A stretch of 64,000 nt of DNA from Trogon surrucura (GCA_020746105.1 CM036617.1:160960912-161024911), one strand, 5' to 3'. Counted from the stretch's first letter, positions 40,992 through 53,564 are shown. Notes: a model not told the origin generated them from the sequence alone. Made by a program: numbers and translations.

Positions 40992-43900
40992 GTAACTCCT
41001 GTTTGCAGTTTCTTTCCAGAGAGACCAGTCCAGAGATCAGAACAAGTTGAATGTACTGACACGTGTCTGCTTACCCAACACCCAGCTCAAGGAAAGCCAA
41101 AGTCATCCTGGACACATGGCCACAGCTACGTGGACCAACTGCTAAAAGATCAACTCCCTGTATGTCACAGCCTTGTGGGCAGCCTTCCAGCCTGAGAGGG
41201 TCCATTCCAAACCAAACAGCAAAAGGAAGACATAGATGGGAATGACAGGCTTTGAAACAAAACCCTTGCAGCAACCAGTGTGTCACAGGACTTGTGAGCT
41301 GTTTTCTCTCAAAAGACACAAAGGCTGCAAGAATACCTTATGTCCTGGGAGCCTGAAGGCACAGCAGGAATCTCAAAGTCAGGTGAATACAAGAGCTTCA
41401 AGAAAGAGGTAACGAATCCAAACACAGCATAAATAAAGAAATCCTACAGTTACATTCTAGGGACAGCTGAAAAGCTACTGCTCAAAACCCCTTACATTCT
41501 TGCCTGGAAAGTGTGAAGAGAATTTGAAAGAAAAGGCACATCTTTATTGTGGTTGTGGTGTTTCTAACATCCAGACAGGGAAATACTCTAATGGCAATAC
41601 GGGGTTTATCAGCTGAGGCACATCTTGGGGAGGTATTAAAACAAAAGTCTGTCTCCTAAGGGTCCCAACTCAGGTACCTATCTATATTCCCAAAGCTGTG
41701 ATCACTGACCAACACAGAAGGAAAACAGAGCCTCCTCAGTGCCCTTCTCCTTCCCTGTGGGCTGCCACATAGCCCAGATGTGCCTCTCTAGGACCAGGGA
41801 GCTTTAGCAAAGGTACCAGCAAGAATTAGCAAATTAGTCAGTACTGAGGTTAAGAAGAGAATCTCTAAGGATGAAAGAGCCAGTGGTGACTTATGTGTTT
41901 GAAGACCAGCACTTCAGGGAGGTATGTAGGTTTGGTTTTATTCTCGCCCTCTCTTACTCTCCCTTCCTTCCAGATCTGGAAACATCTGACTCCAGGGACA
42001 AGCAAGTCAGGCCTGTTGGTAGAGCTGCTGTACAGTGTGATGTTCTTGTTACACTGCTGCTCCAGCCTCAGCCTGGACATGCCTGAAGCCTAGCGTTGGC
42101 CTCAGAGCTTTCCTGCAGAGGGGAACACAGAACTGTAGCCATGTGTAGGTCCAGGAGAACAAATGGCACTGAAGTGCTCTCACAAAGCAAATCACATTTC
42201 AAAGTACCAATATCAACAAGATTCACAAGTCTTGAATATTGCTTAGGTATATGCACACGGCTAAACCATACATGTGGTTACATTAACTGGAACCCAAATT
42301 CAAACAGCTCTGGGGACTCATTAACATATAACTTGTTTCAGAGTAGAGAGCTCCAATGTTCCCTTTGTGGCATCAAATTAGGCTCGTTAATTAGGCCTTA
42401 TTTAATACCGAATCCGCAGGTACCGTTAGCACATTTCTAATGGCAGTAGTTGTCTTTTTCAGAAATAGAACAGTTGCTCTTGGATAGAAACAAACCCACA
42501 ACTAAACCAAAACAACAACTAAATAAAATTAACAAATATACCAGCTTTATCACAGGATACGAAGTGTGATCCAAAGGTCACACAAGTCACTGAAACCACA
42601 GCAGGTGGCTTCCATGGGCTTTGGAACAGGCTCCTGAAGAAGAAATCTCTGCTACAGTTTCAGCCTTTCGGAGAGCTTGCTCAGCTATTTCATGACCACT
42701 CTAATTTAACATACAGAGCACATGATTCTCCAGCCCTTTCTTGCATGGAACAGCTCAGTCCCGTTAGTTGGAATGGTTCTCACAAGCAAGTGCTCTTTTG
42801 TACACAGGATACACCCCAAACTCAGCTGTGTCTAAACAAGAGTCCAGGAGAAGGGAAGAAGTAATCTCCAGGGAGGACACTTCCCTCTACAGCTACAGCC
42901 AGTTAGGCCACAGTGGTGCTGGTGTTGCGCACCTAGTTAGCAGCTACATCTCTCTCTTTCTTCCACTGCTTTTAATACGGCTTCCCGGCATTCAGCCACT
43001 TGCAGGTGCCTGCAAGAACAAGGGGAAGAACCGTTACACTGATTTTTCCTTCTTATGTTTCAGAATATTTTACCCTTCAAAGGCGAAACACCGAGAGCTC
43101 TGCCTGCTAAGAGTTCACCGTGGCAACACCCTCCCACATACGGAGGAGAAAGAAGGTTTCTCAGGTTTCTCGTAGTTCTTCAGTCTCAGAACAATTGGCT
43201 CCACAGGCAGAGAAGCCATGTCAGATCCAGCACAACTTTGCTGCATTTTCTGCAAAGTAGCAATTCATTTCATGAGGGCCAACTCCGGTCTCCAGATCGT
43301 AAAATGCTAAATCACAAAAGACATGGTGAAGACCAGCCCAACTTGGAAAACAGGCAGTAACTGCAACAAGTATGATTACACCTCCACAAACACAGGAGGA
43401 TTATTCTCCCCGCCCCTCAAAAAAAACCCCAAACCCATGACAAAACCCCAAATCAAATAAGAGTGCACAGAAAAAGGCTGGGCCTATTAATCAAGCCTTA
43501 ATTTAATATCAGCCAAATTACATCACTCTCTGGCACTCTAATGAATTCCTTTCCCAAGGTTTTATGCTAAATGCTTTTACGTGACCCTGAATCTCTCCCA
43601 TGAAGAATACTGCAGATTTTTAAAGACCTCTTCATAGACATACGACATGTACCTGACAATTGAAAGACATTCCGAGTTTCTAGAAAGATTTTAGAGAGGC
43701 AAGAGTTCATTCAAAGTTGTTATGGAAATTCAGGGTGGTCCCCCATTACCAGATTTTTGGTGGTTTAGCGTGCCCACAATCTTCAGCACAAGTTTGGAAC
43801 TAACTTAGAACCTCTCTCAGAAGCGTGGGCAACATCAGGCTCCCTCAGCACTGGGAGGGGGACGGGTGACTCGTGCCACAGCAGCGAGGGACTCGGCAAG

Positions 43901-45589
43901 GGGCAAAGGAACAGCAGGATGGAAAGTCAGGGGAACTGGCAGCGGGGAGGGCAAGATCTGCTGCTGGGAAGGATCACTTGTCTGCTGGCCAAGCAGCCCT
44001 GCTCTACAGCCACTTCCCCCTCTGCCTTAGCGTCAGGCTCAGCTCTCCGGGACTCTGGAATTAGCAAGGGAGGCCACAGGGCAACTTGTGCTCCTGGCAG
44101 CTCCTGGCATGCCTATGCATCAAGCTGAGCTGGGTCTTGCTGCAAGCCAAAAGCCTCTCTCGGAGCTGAAATTTGGCACTCGTTCCTGAATTGTAGCATA
44201 AAGCCTGTATAGACACAAGAAATTAGACATCTATTTCATCAAAGCCAATCCGAGCCTGAGGTGGTTTGAATAATTTTGGATAAAGCTTTTAACAATAATG
44301 ACTGTTAAGTTTCTTAGACACTTACCATCTTGATCTTGTCCTTCAAGCACTTATGATTAGCCTGTAGAATAGTAGTAGCCTGGCTTGTTTACTCAAGGTT
44401 GCTTCCAGTTCCACATGGAGCAAGAGCAATGCTGCTGAGGGCTTGAGCCAAACCGACTGAAATCCAAAAAGAAGAAAGAATTTTCAAAGCTGCATCAATT
44501 TTAACAGGCTTTGCAATGGGTCCCAGCTATTTCAAGAGCAAAAGTGCTCCATTCCTACAGTCACAGCATTGGCAGGAGTAGGGCAGCATGTCAGCCAAAT
44601 GGCAGGAAGACATAGGGACGTAGCCTGGGGCATGACCAGTGGATCTCAGCAGGAATTCCTAATTCCAGTAGTTAAAACTGAGCTACTGCTCTAGCGTACA
44701 GCCTGTCAGCAGAGGAGTTATCACTATTGTGACACTGGAGCTATTATCTCAATGAGATTTTAAAGAGTGGAGTAGCTTACATGGTGCAGGCACAGTCACT
44801 AGGCACAGAGCCCTCGCTATTTCCCTCAGGACTCTTGTAGAACAAACACATTTAATTTTCAGATGTCTTTACTGCGGGAAAAGAAACAGCCTTTTGAGTC
44901 TAAGAACCGAGTCTTTGGTGATCGCATCATAGGTTAGCAGAGGGGAAAGACCTTCTTAAACCTTCTTCTCTGTTGTCCCTCTGAAGCCGTAAGAGAAGCC
45001 CTTCACTCATGTTGTCCATCCTGCCCACGTATAGCCAAAGGTGTCTAAACATCCTCCAAGTCATCACTGGGCAGCACAGCTAACGTCTGTCCTGCCCTCG
45101 TGTCTCAGCCCAGCAGGAGAATCAAGCCCATGACATTTTCCTCTAGCAAGGTTGTTTGTATTGCCCTTCTGGGTTTGTTGATGCACTGAAAATGCTCTTT
45201 AAATCAAGCCCTGCACAGTGTGATGACTGAGGGAGTGATACGCGTGAGTAAAGGAGATTCTTTAAAGTGCCCTGGGATGCAGAGCACTTGGCACACATAA
45301 ATCACTCCTAAGAGCAATTGGAATAAAGCCTGGCTTTAATGAACACACAGTTTCTGGCATGCCAGGACATTTCCCAAGAAATTGCTACTACCAGGTAGGA
45401 CTGGGCAACCAAAGTACTAGCTCCCATTGAACACACTCCAGCCTGACCCATCGCTGGCTTGTGCCAAGGCCTGCAGAGCCCAAACATGAAAGTGCTGCTT
45501 TGGAGTAGGACCAATTCCTAAATAGCACTCAGGTCCGTGCACAAGAGGAGGACAACAACGTTATTTTTATCCCTTCCCCACTGGTAGAA

Positions 45590-46589
45590 GGTTCATATTT
45601 CAGCAGGTATAATTAGTGCAGAGATTTCAGAGCCAAAAGAACAGGGGAATATCAGCAGAGAAACCCCAACAAGGCAGCAGGGATTGAGACCGCACAGCCA
45701 CCTGTGGCACCCAGGCTGGCCAGAAAGAGCACCCTGCCAGGGAGCCACACAGGGCTCTCACAGGAGCAAGGACCAGCCAGGTGTCAACGGTGGCCTGTGC
45801 AGGCTGGTCCATCACTGACGGGGGGCAGCCCCAAAGGGCTGAATGTGGGATACGGGTCTGGTGATAGGGTCCTTTGATGGCACTGCAGGGGACAAGCCAA
45901 TTGCAGGGGGACCACCCAGAGCTGCAGCACAGCACCAAGGGGTCCAGCCAAGAGACAAGGCTGGAGACAGGCCCACCAACAGCCCAGCACAGGAACAGCC
46001 TGGGCCCTGGCCTGGCCTGAAAGAGACTCCCAAGCCCAGGGTGTGGCTGGGGGCCCAGGTGGAGCCAGTCAGGCCTGTTGAGATGCTTCAGTGCCCTCAG
46101 GGTGCCCCTCAGGGCTCTGTGGCTGTTCTTGCTGACTGCAGTGGGTAACTGGGCTCCAGGGCCTGTCTCACCAGGGGCCACCCAGCAGAGAAGCAGTGAC
46201 CCAACCCTCTGCCAGCAGCGGGGCTGCTTCCCAGGGACTGCTCCCCCGGGACACGGTTCTTGCTTTGTTCTCTGCAGCAAAAACTCGGGCTCTGCCTGAC
46301 ATTTCGGCCCCTGGAGGAAAATGAATCACGGGCTGCAAAGGAAACAGTGGCCATACCCTGAGCGTCCTTCTCTGGATCATGGAGAAAGGTGACTTTGCCA
46401 GTTCTCAGCATGTGGGATCAGCAGCTGCCTTAAGTCAGGCCCAATCCAGGCTCAGCCCTGACTAACCACAGGGCCCCAAAGACTCTCGCTGGCCAGCCTC
46501 TGCACCAGGGCTCCCTTCTGCTGAGCTACCTCCCCCAGGAGCTGGAGGCAGCAGCCGGTGCTAGTGCCAGTGCCCCAGGCCCCAGCTGG
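45590..46589. other. GC-rich block, arm A' mirror
   Basis: Mirror of 15,691-16,690. The long ORFs here (217 codons minus at 45,627-46,280; about 100 codons plus at 45,843-46,148) do not match the lengths and frames of the A copy, which argues against a conserved protein. Confidence 0.5.
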
Positions 46590-46850
46590 ACTCGGTTACG
46601 TTCGCGGTGACCTGCAGCTCCGCTGGTCAGGCCCCAGTGCCTGAGGCATCAGCACGTTCCCCCAGCAGCAGCCCCGCCGCCCCTCGACCCCAGCAGCGGC
46701 GGAGCTGCCAGAGCCACCGGCTCCGTCGGCCCGGCTCGGCCCGCACCGCTCACTGCTGGGGCAGCGCTGCTCTCTGCTGGGCAGACAACGCTGCTGCCTT
46801 CGCAGCTGCATCCTCCGTCAGGCTTTGGTGGGCTTTTTTGGGTTGGTGAC
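46590..46850. promoter_or_regulatory. Small CpG-rich block, arm A' mirror
   Basis: Mirror of the CpG-rich block at 15,440-15,690, with most CpGs retained. Retention of CpG in both copies hints that it is unmethylated in the germline, or that the duplication is recent. No promoter motif is identified. Confidence 0.35.
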
Positions 46851-46986
46851 GTTTTCTTTGTCTGTTAGTCTGTTGTCTTTTTTTTTAATTGGGTCAGAAT
46901 CGCACCCCTAGTCTGGGATAATCCCTTTTTTTCTGTTTACCAAGGGAAGTAATGGTTGTGTTTAAGAGGCAGATGGATCGGGAGTT

Positions 46987-47030
46987 TACATACATACATA
47001 CATACATACGTACGTACATACATACGTACG
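46987..47030 (-). repeat. (TACA)n microsatellite, arm A' mirror
   Basis: A 44-bp TACA/TACG run, reverse complement of the array at 15,226-15,284 and shorter than it. Confidence 0.95.
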
Positions 47031-47219
47031 GGTACAATCAGATTTCAGCCGTAGTGGGAGATATCAAAAGCAATGTTCACCATGTAGAAATACTCACCCT
47101 TTAACATAGCTCCTGCTTGCTCATGGTTTGCCACCCTTACACAAACAAACACAGAGGAGGCAAATGGTCCAGCTCTCCTTTCTTGCCCCTAGGGCTTTAT
47201 TCACTTGTTCTTAGAGTCT

Positions 47220-47659
47220 CTATCCCCTCTTGCCCACCAGCACAAGCAGGATCAGGTCTCTAACTTCCTCCCAGCTAGATTTCTGCTCTGTGTACACAAG
47301 ATTTGGTCCATATCTTCCAACAGCCCCCACTACCTAGTTGATTTTCAATTTCTCAGCACTTAAGTAGTGTCCTGCATGAAGGCAGAGCCCTTGGACCTTT
47401 CTTGCTCTGCTGCCTATCAGCCCTGAGCATCCACAATGGCTTCCAAGGGGGTTACCCTAACAGGTGCCATCATTACCTGCTGTCAGTTACACAGTTACTG
47501 GTGGGTCTGGTCGCTGAATAAAACGTTCCTCTTTCAAAGCACATCAGGCCTTGCATTATTTCTACTTATCCTAGAAAAACTCTTCAGTTTTCACCTAATT
47601 GCTGTTTTCAGGATATACCCCTGGAGCGGCTGACTCCTTCGGACTGCGCGGACAGCTCT
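47220..47659. other. Unassigned stretch in D, possibly LTR-like
   Basis: This begins where A' homology decays and ends at a CR1. It contains 'gctgaataaaacgttcctct' followed by a T-rich stretch, which resembles the polyadenylation and R/U5 part of a retroviral LTR. I cannot find both LTR ends, a primer binding site or a target duplication, so the LTR reading is only a suggestion. The first ~40 bp align loosely with the L side of arm A. Confidence 0.25.
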
Positions 47660-48881
47660 TACCTGATAGCCTTTTATGAAGACATAACCAGGTGGATGGA
47701 TGGTGGCCATGCAGTGGACGTGGTCTACCTGGACATCAGCAAGGCCTTTGACACCGTCTCCCACAGCATCCTCATAGGTAAACTGAGGAAGTGTGGTCTG
47801 GATGACCAAGTAGTGAGGTGGGTCACTAACTGGTTGAAGGGAAGAAGCCAGAGAGTTGTCATCAATGGGGCTGAATCTGGCTGGATGCCTGTGTCTAGTG
47901 GGGTCCCTCAGGGGTCAGTGCTTGGGCCGGTGCTGTTTAATATATTCATCAATGATCTGGATGAGGGATTAGAGAATGTTGTCAGCAAGTTTGCTGATGA
48001 TACGAAATTGGGAGGAGTGGTTGACACACCAGAAGGCTGTGCAGCCATTCAGAGAGACCTAGACAGGCTGGAGGGCTGGGCGGGGAGAAATCTGATGAAG
48101 TTTAACAAGGGCAAGTGTAGAGTTTTGCACTTGGGAAAGAATAACCCCATGTGCCAATATAGGTTGGGGACTGCCCTGCTGGAGAGCAGCGCAGGGGAAA
48201 GGGACCTGGGGGTTCTAGTGGACAGCAGGATGACCATGAGCCAGCAATGTGCCCTCGTGGCCAAGAAGGCCAATGGCATCCTGGGGTGTATTAGAAGGGG
48301 AGTAGCAAGTAGGTCAAGAGAGGTCCTCCTGCCCCTCTACTCTGCCCTGGTGAGGCCACATCTGGAATATTGTGTCCAGTTCTGGGCCCCTCAGTTCAAG
48401 AAGGACAGGGAGCTACTTGAGAGAGTCCAGCGTAGAGCCACAAAGATGGTGAAGGAAGTGGAGCATCTCCCTTATGAGGAAAGGCTGAAGGAGCTGGGTC
48501 TCTTTAGTTTGGAGAAGAGGAGACTGAGGGGTGACCTCATTAATATTTATAAATATGTCAAAGGGGAATGTCAAGAGGACGGAGCCAGGCTCTTTTCAGC
48601 GGCGTCCACTGACAAGACAAGGGGCAATGGGTGGAAGCTGGAACACAGGAGGTTCCAGAAAAATATGAGGAAAAACTTTTTTACTGTGAGGGTGACCGAG
48701 CACTGGAACAGGCTGCCCAGGGAGGTTGTGGAATCTCCTTCTCTTGAGACATTCAAAACCCGCCTGGACGCGTTCCTGTGCGCTCTACTGTAGGTGATCC
48801 TGCTCTGGCAGGGAGGTTGGACTAGATGATCTTTAAGGTCCCTTCCAACCTTTAACATTCTGTGATTCTGTGATTCTGTGA
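47660..48881 (+). mobile_element. CR1 LINE with open reverse-transcriptase frame
   Basis: A 5'-truncated CR1, about 1.2 kb, ending in three ATTCTGTG-type repeats. Its frame runs from about 47,660 to 48,793; the ORF from Met 47,696 has 365 codons. RT motif A is [13 protein letters not shown] with the catalytic Asp at residue 13. Motif B is [11 protein letters not shown] at 68-78, and motif C is FADD at 99-102. The C-terminal CR1 region is complete. The endonuclease and N-terminal RT are missing, so it cannot move autonomously. No stop codon has yet arisen, which suggests a fairly young insertion. Confidence 0.95.
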
Positions 48882-50039
48882 GATCTGAGCATGTCCTGTT
48901 TTTCCCAGCCATTCCCTGGAAAAGGCATTGCACAGGCCAAGTCCAGGAGAAAGTACGATTTCCATGTCTTCATGAAAAGAGTATTGTAACTCTTGCTCTT
49001 ATACTCACCTCTGCTTTCACTGCACAGGAAACCTGCCTGCAGCCAGTCCCTGTGCAGTGAGGGGGTTTTGCAGCACAAATCCCCTGCTTCCTCATATCCC
49101 ATTCCCTTTCGCTGTTGAAAAATCCACTCTGCCACTGTGTCTTCTATCAACCTGTCAGCCTTTAAGTCCCCTGCTCCATACACCTGAAATCTGTCCCCGG
49201 TGGCAAAAAGAGTTTAGGATTTTGCTGGCAAGGGTTGGTATCAAAGGAAGAAGTTGCAGACTCTAAATACTCTGAGGAAACTGCTGCTTAAATTATGTTT
49301 TTCTGCAATGTCTGTCCCATGCTCCTTCCCTGGCATCTGCACCCAAAACCCTGCTTCTGGTCTGTGGTCCCCTTTTCCAAACTCAAATGGCCACAGCATG
49401 CCCCTGATTTTCCCATTTCTCTTCACAGTCCATGATCTCATCCATGCACCTTGGAACAGCTTGATGCTCTCTGCTGCTTGTATGCTACTTTTCTACCTCT
49501 CTGTGCTTTCTGCCTCCTCATGTGGTGCTTCTCAGCCATGCCACAACCCCTTTCTTACAACATGGGCAAAATTGGCTGCGGTTTGACTTTGTAGAATGTA
49601 CATCATGTAGTTTAGAAGCAATTCTTGCTCTTTCGGAAGGCGTAAAGTTTAGAACACTAAATTGCGCTTAATGTCATTGGAATAAATTGGTGCCTGTGCA
49701 GTTGGTTGAATATGGGCTGCTATGGTTGACCATTACCTCATTGGTCAAAACCAGGGTAGGTATCGGTTATTGTTATAGCTTAATCCTATGTCCTGGTGAA
49801 GATTACCTTAAAGAAGAGTCCCTGGTGGTCTCTGAAATGACATTGAATTGAGCTGTAACTACAATGCTTTTCGAATAATGGGTGTCTTCAAGGCATATCT
49901 GTGTGTCCAGTAATAAAATAATTTATATGTGCAAACAGTTAAGGTAAGTGCATTGGTATGAAAAAAAATCTGTCCATGGTGTTCCCATCTGAGATACAAC
50001 AGCTGTCAGGCAGTAGCAAGAGCATATTTGCTTCTGGAG
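48882..50039. other. Non-coding part of spacer D
   Basis: About 1.16 kb without a gene. The stretch 49,381-49,560 is an inverted, diverged match (about 75% by eye) to 14,825-14,990 just outside arm A. The ORF at 49,254-49,586 (110 codons) lies over it and has no domain. The remainder shows nothing recognisable. Confidence 0.5.
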
Positions 50040-50635
50040 AGAGGGGTCAGGGTCAAGGCTCAGGGGTTATGGTCAGGGGTCAAGTGTCATGGGACAGAGA
50101 CCATGGATTAAGGTCAAAAGGTGGCTGTTGGGATCAGGGTCAAAAGTCAAGGCTTCAGGGATCAAAGGTCAGGTCAGGTGGTGGTCAGGTCTTATGATAC
50201 AGGACCAGGGGTCACAGTTCACAGGTCAGGAGTTAAAAAAGTCAGGAGTCAAGGGTTATGGGTCAGGGGTCAGAGGTTGGTGTCAGTGGTCATAAGTTGG
50301 GGTCAAAGTCATGTGCTAGGTGTCACAGGTCAGGTGTCAAAGTAAGGAGTCATGGATTGGTGTCAAGGGTCATAGGTCAACATCAAAGCTCAGGGCTCAG
50401 AATCAAAGGTAGTAGGTTAGGGCCAAAGGTAACAGGACGCAGGCTGGGGTCAGGGGTTGGGGTTTAAGGGTCAGGGGCTGGGCTTAAGGGTCACAGAGCA
50501 GGGTCAGCAGTCAGGAACAGAGGTCAGGAATTGGGTGTTGGGATCAGGGGTCGTGTGAAGGGTCAGGATCAAAGGTCAGGGTTTGGTCAAGGGTCAGGGA
50601 TCAGGTGTTGTGATTTAGGGTTGGGGGTTTTTTAT
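50040..50635 (+). repeat. Degenerate GGTCA-rich minisatellite
   Basis: About 600 bp of imperfect, irregularly spaced repeats built from 'ggtcagggtcaaggtcaggg'-like words. I count about 27 GGTCA pentamers, all on the + strand; about nine are AGGTCA and most others GGGTCA. The strand asymmetry (G-rich top strand) is strong. Spacing varies, so it is a decayed minisatellite rather than a regular array. The short ORFs across it are repeat artefacts. Confidence 0.85.
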
Positions 50636-51305
50636 CATTTTGGGTGAGTGTTTAAATGTACATTCTGACGGGTTTTCTGTTTCCCAAAACAGTGATCATT
50701 TTGTACAAAACATAGGTACAAATCCTAGCCAGACATTCTACTCTGACCGAAACGGTTGTGTTACTAGAAGGTTAGATTCCCAAGAGTCTTGAGCCATCAA
50801 GGCTGTTATCACCAAATGAGGATTTGGAGTAACAGTTGGGGGTTTTCAGGTTGAGTTGGAAGAGTCTATCTGACATCCAACACACCTCCATTTCATTAGC
50901 TATCTGTTTGAGTAAACAATCCAAAGACAGTCTATCAGCCAGGAGTCTGACAGGAAGAGATGAATGAATGAAAAAATCAACCAGACATGGAGAGTGAGAA
51001 GGGTTTTGTTCGCTGGGATGTCCAAAGAAAGATTTAAAAAGAAACATGGCTTAGGAAATTGATCAGTAGAAAAGTGAAATACCTCATGAACTACATCTGA
51101 GAGACATCTGTCCCAGAGATGTTAAAATATGTACACAAAAAAACAGGAAAAGACACTAGGCCTAGAGATTCATCCCAGTTTCCATTTAAACCAGTTGAAA
51201 GACTCAAATTGGCTTCACCAAGAGACGGCAAGAGCCCAGAGTATTTAACCACGGCCAAGGGCACTCACCAGGCAACCTTGGCTTTCAGAAAGACCTCTCT
51301 GGCAC
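50636..51305. other. Non-coding end of spacer D
   Basis: About 670 bp without a recognisable repeat or gene. ORFs of 91 (minus) and 64 (plus) codons have no domain. It ends where similarity to the A/A' boundary segment begins. Confidence 0.5.
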
Positions 51306-53564
51306 ATCACTAGCATCTCTCCTTTGGGGCAGAAATACGGTGGTGCACACAGTCACATTGTTGCCCACACAAAGTGGGAGATGTGCTTATTCCTCTCTCC
51401 CTCCATCCACGTGACCTTATATTTGATGAGCACGTGAGCACTGGGGACTCTCTTGTCACTCCACTGAACATTTGTCCCCTGACTGTTCCTTTCTAACTCT
51501 CCTAACATTTTACAGACAGGGCTCCAACTCTCTCTTGCCCCATGACGGCGATAACTCTACAGCATAAGAGGCTGCTGATGGGAACACTTCGGTGGTGACT
51601 CTCTTAGGAGGACAAACTCACTGCCTGTTTGTAAAACACTGCTGGAGCCAGTTTGAGAGATGCTGATTTTTGTCATCCTTACTCACTCCATTCCCCAGCG
51701 ATTAATCAAAAGAGGCTCAGACTTTCTCTTTGCCTGCCATAGCTTCAGACAAAAGACTCGGTAATTTCCATCCAACTGCACTTGGAAATAGTGGCAGTTG
51801 CCCGTTTTGAAAGGGGTTAATAATAAAATCTCAAACCGAGAGTCCGGCAGAACATTTGAAACATTTGCCAAATCCTTGCAGGACAGCTGAAACACTAGCT
51901 GTCCCCGGGAAGCATTTTTACTGAATCTCTTCACGTCAAATAAAACACACCTCTGGGTAAGCTTGTGTTTCAGTATTTTTAATAAGAGAAGATATTATAC
52001 CCCTGCTGAGGAAATCAGGATTTAGCGCTACAGAACAGACTGCCAGAAAAAGGTGGAGGGAGGTATTAACAGCATCCTCTTCAGGACAAAAACGGGGAAA
52101 ACTTTGTCAGAGTGAGAGTTTTGGCAAATCTGGAAACAGGAACCTCAGTCAGTAGCTTGGGTGGTAGGAGTAGCAATCTCAGCCTAGCAAATTCTCGTGG
52201 GATCTGATTGGAATGAAAAGTTAGACAAACAGATTTAACTGGGCCTGAGCAATGTTTCTCAAGTGATTCTCATCACTTAACAAGCAGTGGAGGAGAAGAG
52301 AGCACCAGCAAAGCAGGGGCTGTGCCTTGCGATCTTTACATACAGAACCCCTCGAGAGCCTTACGTCAGTCGTCTTTCATTTGTACACTCAGATCTGGAT
52401 AGGAGAATCCACTCTATGAAAACTGGGGCTCCAGGTCTGAATATGCTGCACTTGAACTTTAGAGGCCAAATGATGGCTCCTCCATGAAAAAAGTGACACA
52501 GGCCAGCAAGCCTCTCAGAGCATTTCAGAGAAGTCTCAGGGATGCTTGAGGTTGTGCCTAAAGCTTGTGGTTTTGCAAAGCCATTGTAGGAGCCAGACAA
52601 CACCAGAACATGGAAGCGCCGTGGCTGCGGCCCCGTTCCTCCAGGAATTCCTCCTGGTCCGGTCACCCTGGCCTTGGGCCAGTGTCAGTGGGTCCTTGGG
52701 CAGCTGAACCAGCTTTGCAGTGCAGAGAGCCTGTAAAATAAAGGGAAAGCAATCCCAGCCACGTCAATTCCTTAGCAACAGTTTTGAACAACTTTCCAGT
52801 TCTTTCTACAGGCTTTTCATGAAACTGGAATCATTACAAACCTCCCTTTCCAGTGCATTTTTCATGACCGTGTGAAAAAAACCAACCCAACAACTAGTGA
52901 GTGTGGTTTACATTTTTTATCGTAATGAGCATATTATTAAAGTATGTGCGCTTCAGAAGTGCATAGTGATCATCGGGCTTATTATTCAGAGACAGACAAT
53001 AGCAATATTAATGAGGTTCAGACATTTGTCAAATTAATCTGTAGCTTAAAGTTGAGGAAACAAAGGCAGGATTTACTTTTTCCAACTGTGATTTCCCATT
53101 TCTGTCAAAATCTGAGTGGCTGTGAGTTGCTGAAAAGAGATTAATTTATCTTTTTCAAGAGTTTACATAACCATACTAAGGAGGAACTTAGAAAAGTTGA
53201 TGTAGTGGGTTTTGAGAGAAAACTCTCCCTGATCTTGCCACTTCAGCACGGAAAATGCAGAGCAGTTAGAACCCATATGTATACAGCAGAAATAGGGGGC
53301 ATGTTGATGCCATGGGCATGCACTAGTGTGGAAGAACACATGCGCATCCAAATTCAGGGGGTATTCCCTTGTTCTTTCCCAAAAACAGGGACTGACTCCT
53401 GCCATTTTATCAGGTCTGTCTCTCTGTCGTCTTGCTTGAGCTCAGCTGGTTGCAAGAGGAGCACAAGAGCCTGGGACTCACGGCACAACATAGACTTGAA
53501 GGCAAGACCTGACCACTGAGGATGAAGCAGGGCATTGGCACACTGGGGTATTTTCTTTTCAGCC

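Larger units (their letters stand above)
37086..47219 (-). repeat. Inverted repeat 1, right arm (A')
   Basis: Reverse complement of 15,036-26,711, about 10.1 kb. It directly abuts arm C, and the first ~155 bp also match the start of C'. Relative to A it lacks about 660 bp at 40,815-40,825, has about 240 bp in place of A's 1.13 kb (39,962-40,203), has about 50 bp extra near 42,965-43,010, and lacks 24 bp near 42,213. No domain-bearing gene was found. Confidence 0.93.

Noticed and set aside
40775-41050. ORF with a hydrophobic start (MKAFILFAALLCILSQFV) resembling a secreted peptide, repeated in arm A
   Set aside because: The hydrophobic stretch is the antisense of an old CR1 fragment; the remainder has no domain or cysteine pattern.
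15036-47219. Simple assembly mirror or read-through hairpin artefact as the source of the inverted repeats
   Set aside because: Arms differ by substitutions, microsatellite length, several indels and a CR1 filled/empty site, and the order is interleaved rather than a plain palindrome. A chimeric join of real copies cannot be excluded without long reads.
48571-48933. 120-codon minus-strand ORF
   Set aside because: Antisense to the CR1 C-terminal region and tail at 47,660-48,881.
50040-50635. CRISPR-like or regular tandem array
   Set aside because: Repeat words are short, degenerate and irregularly spaced with no constant repeat and spacer lengths; host is a vertebrate.
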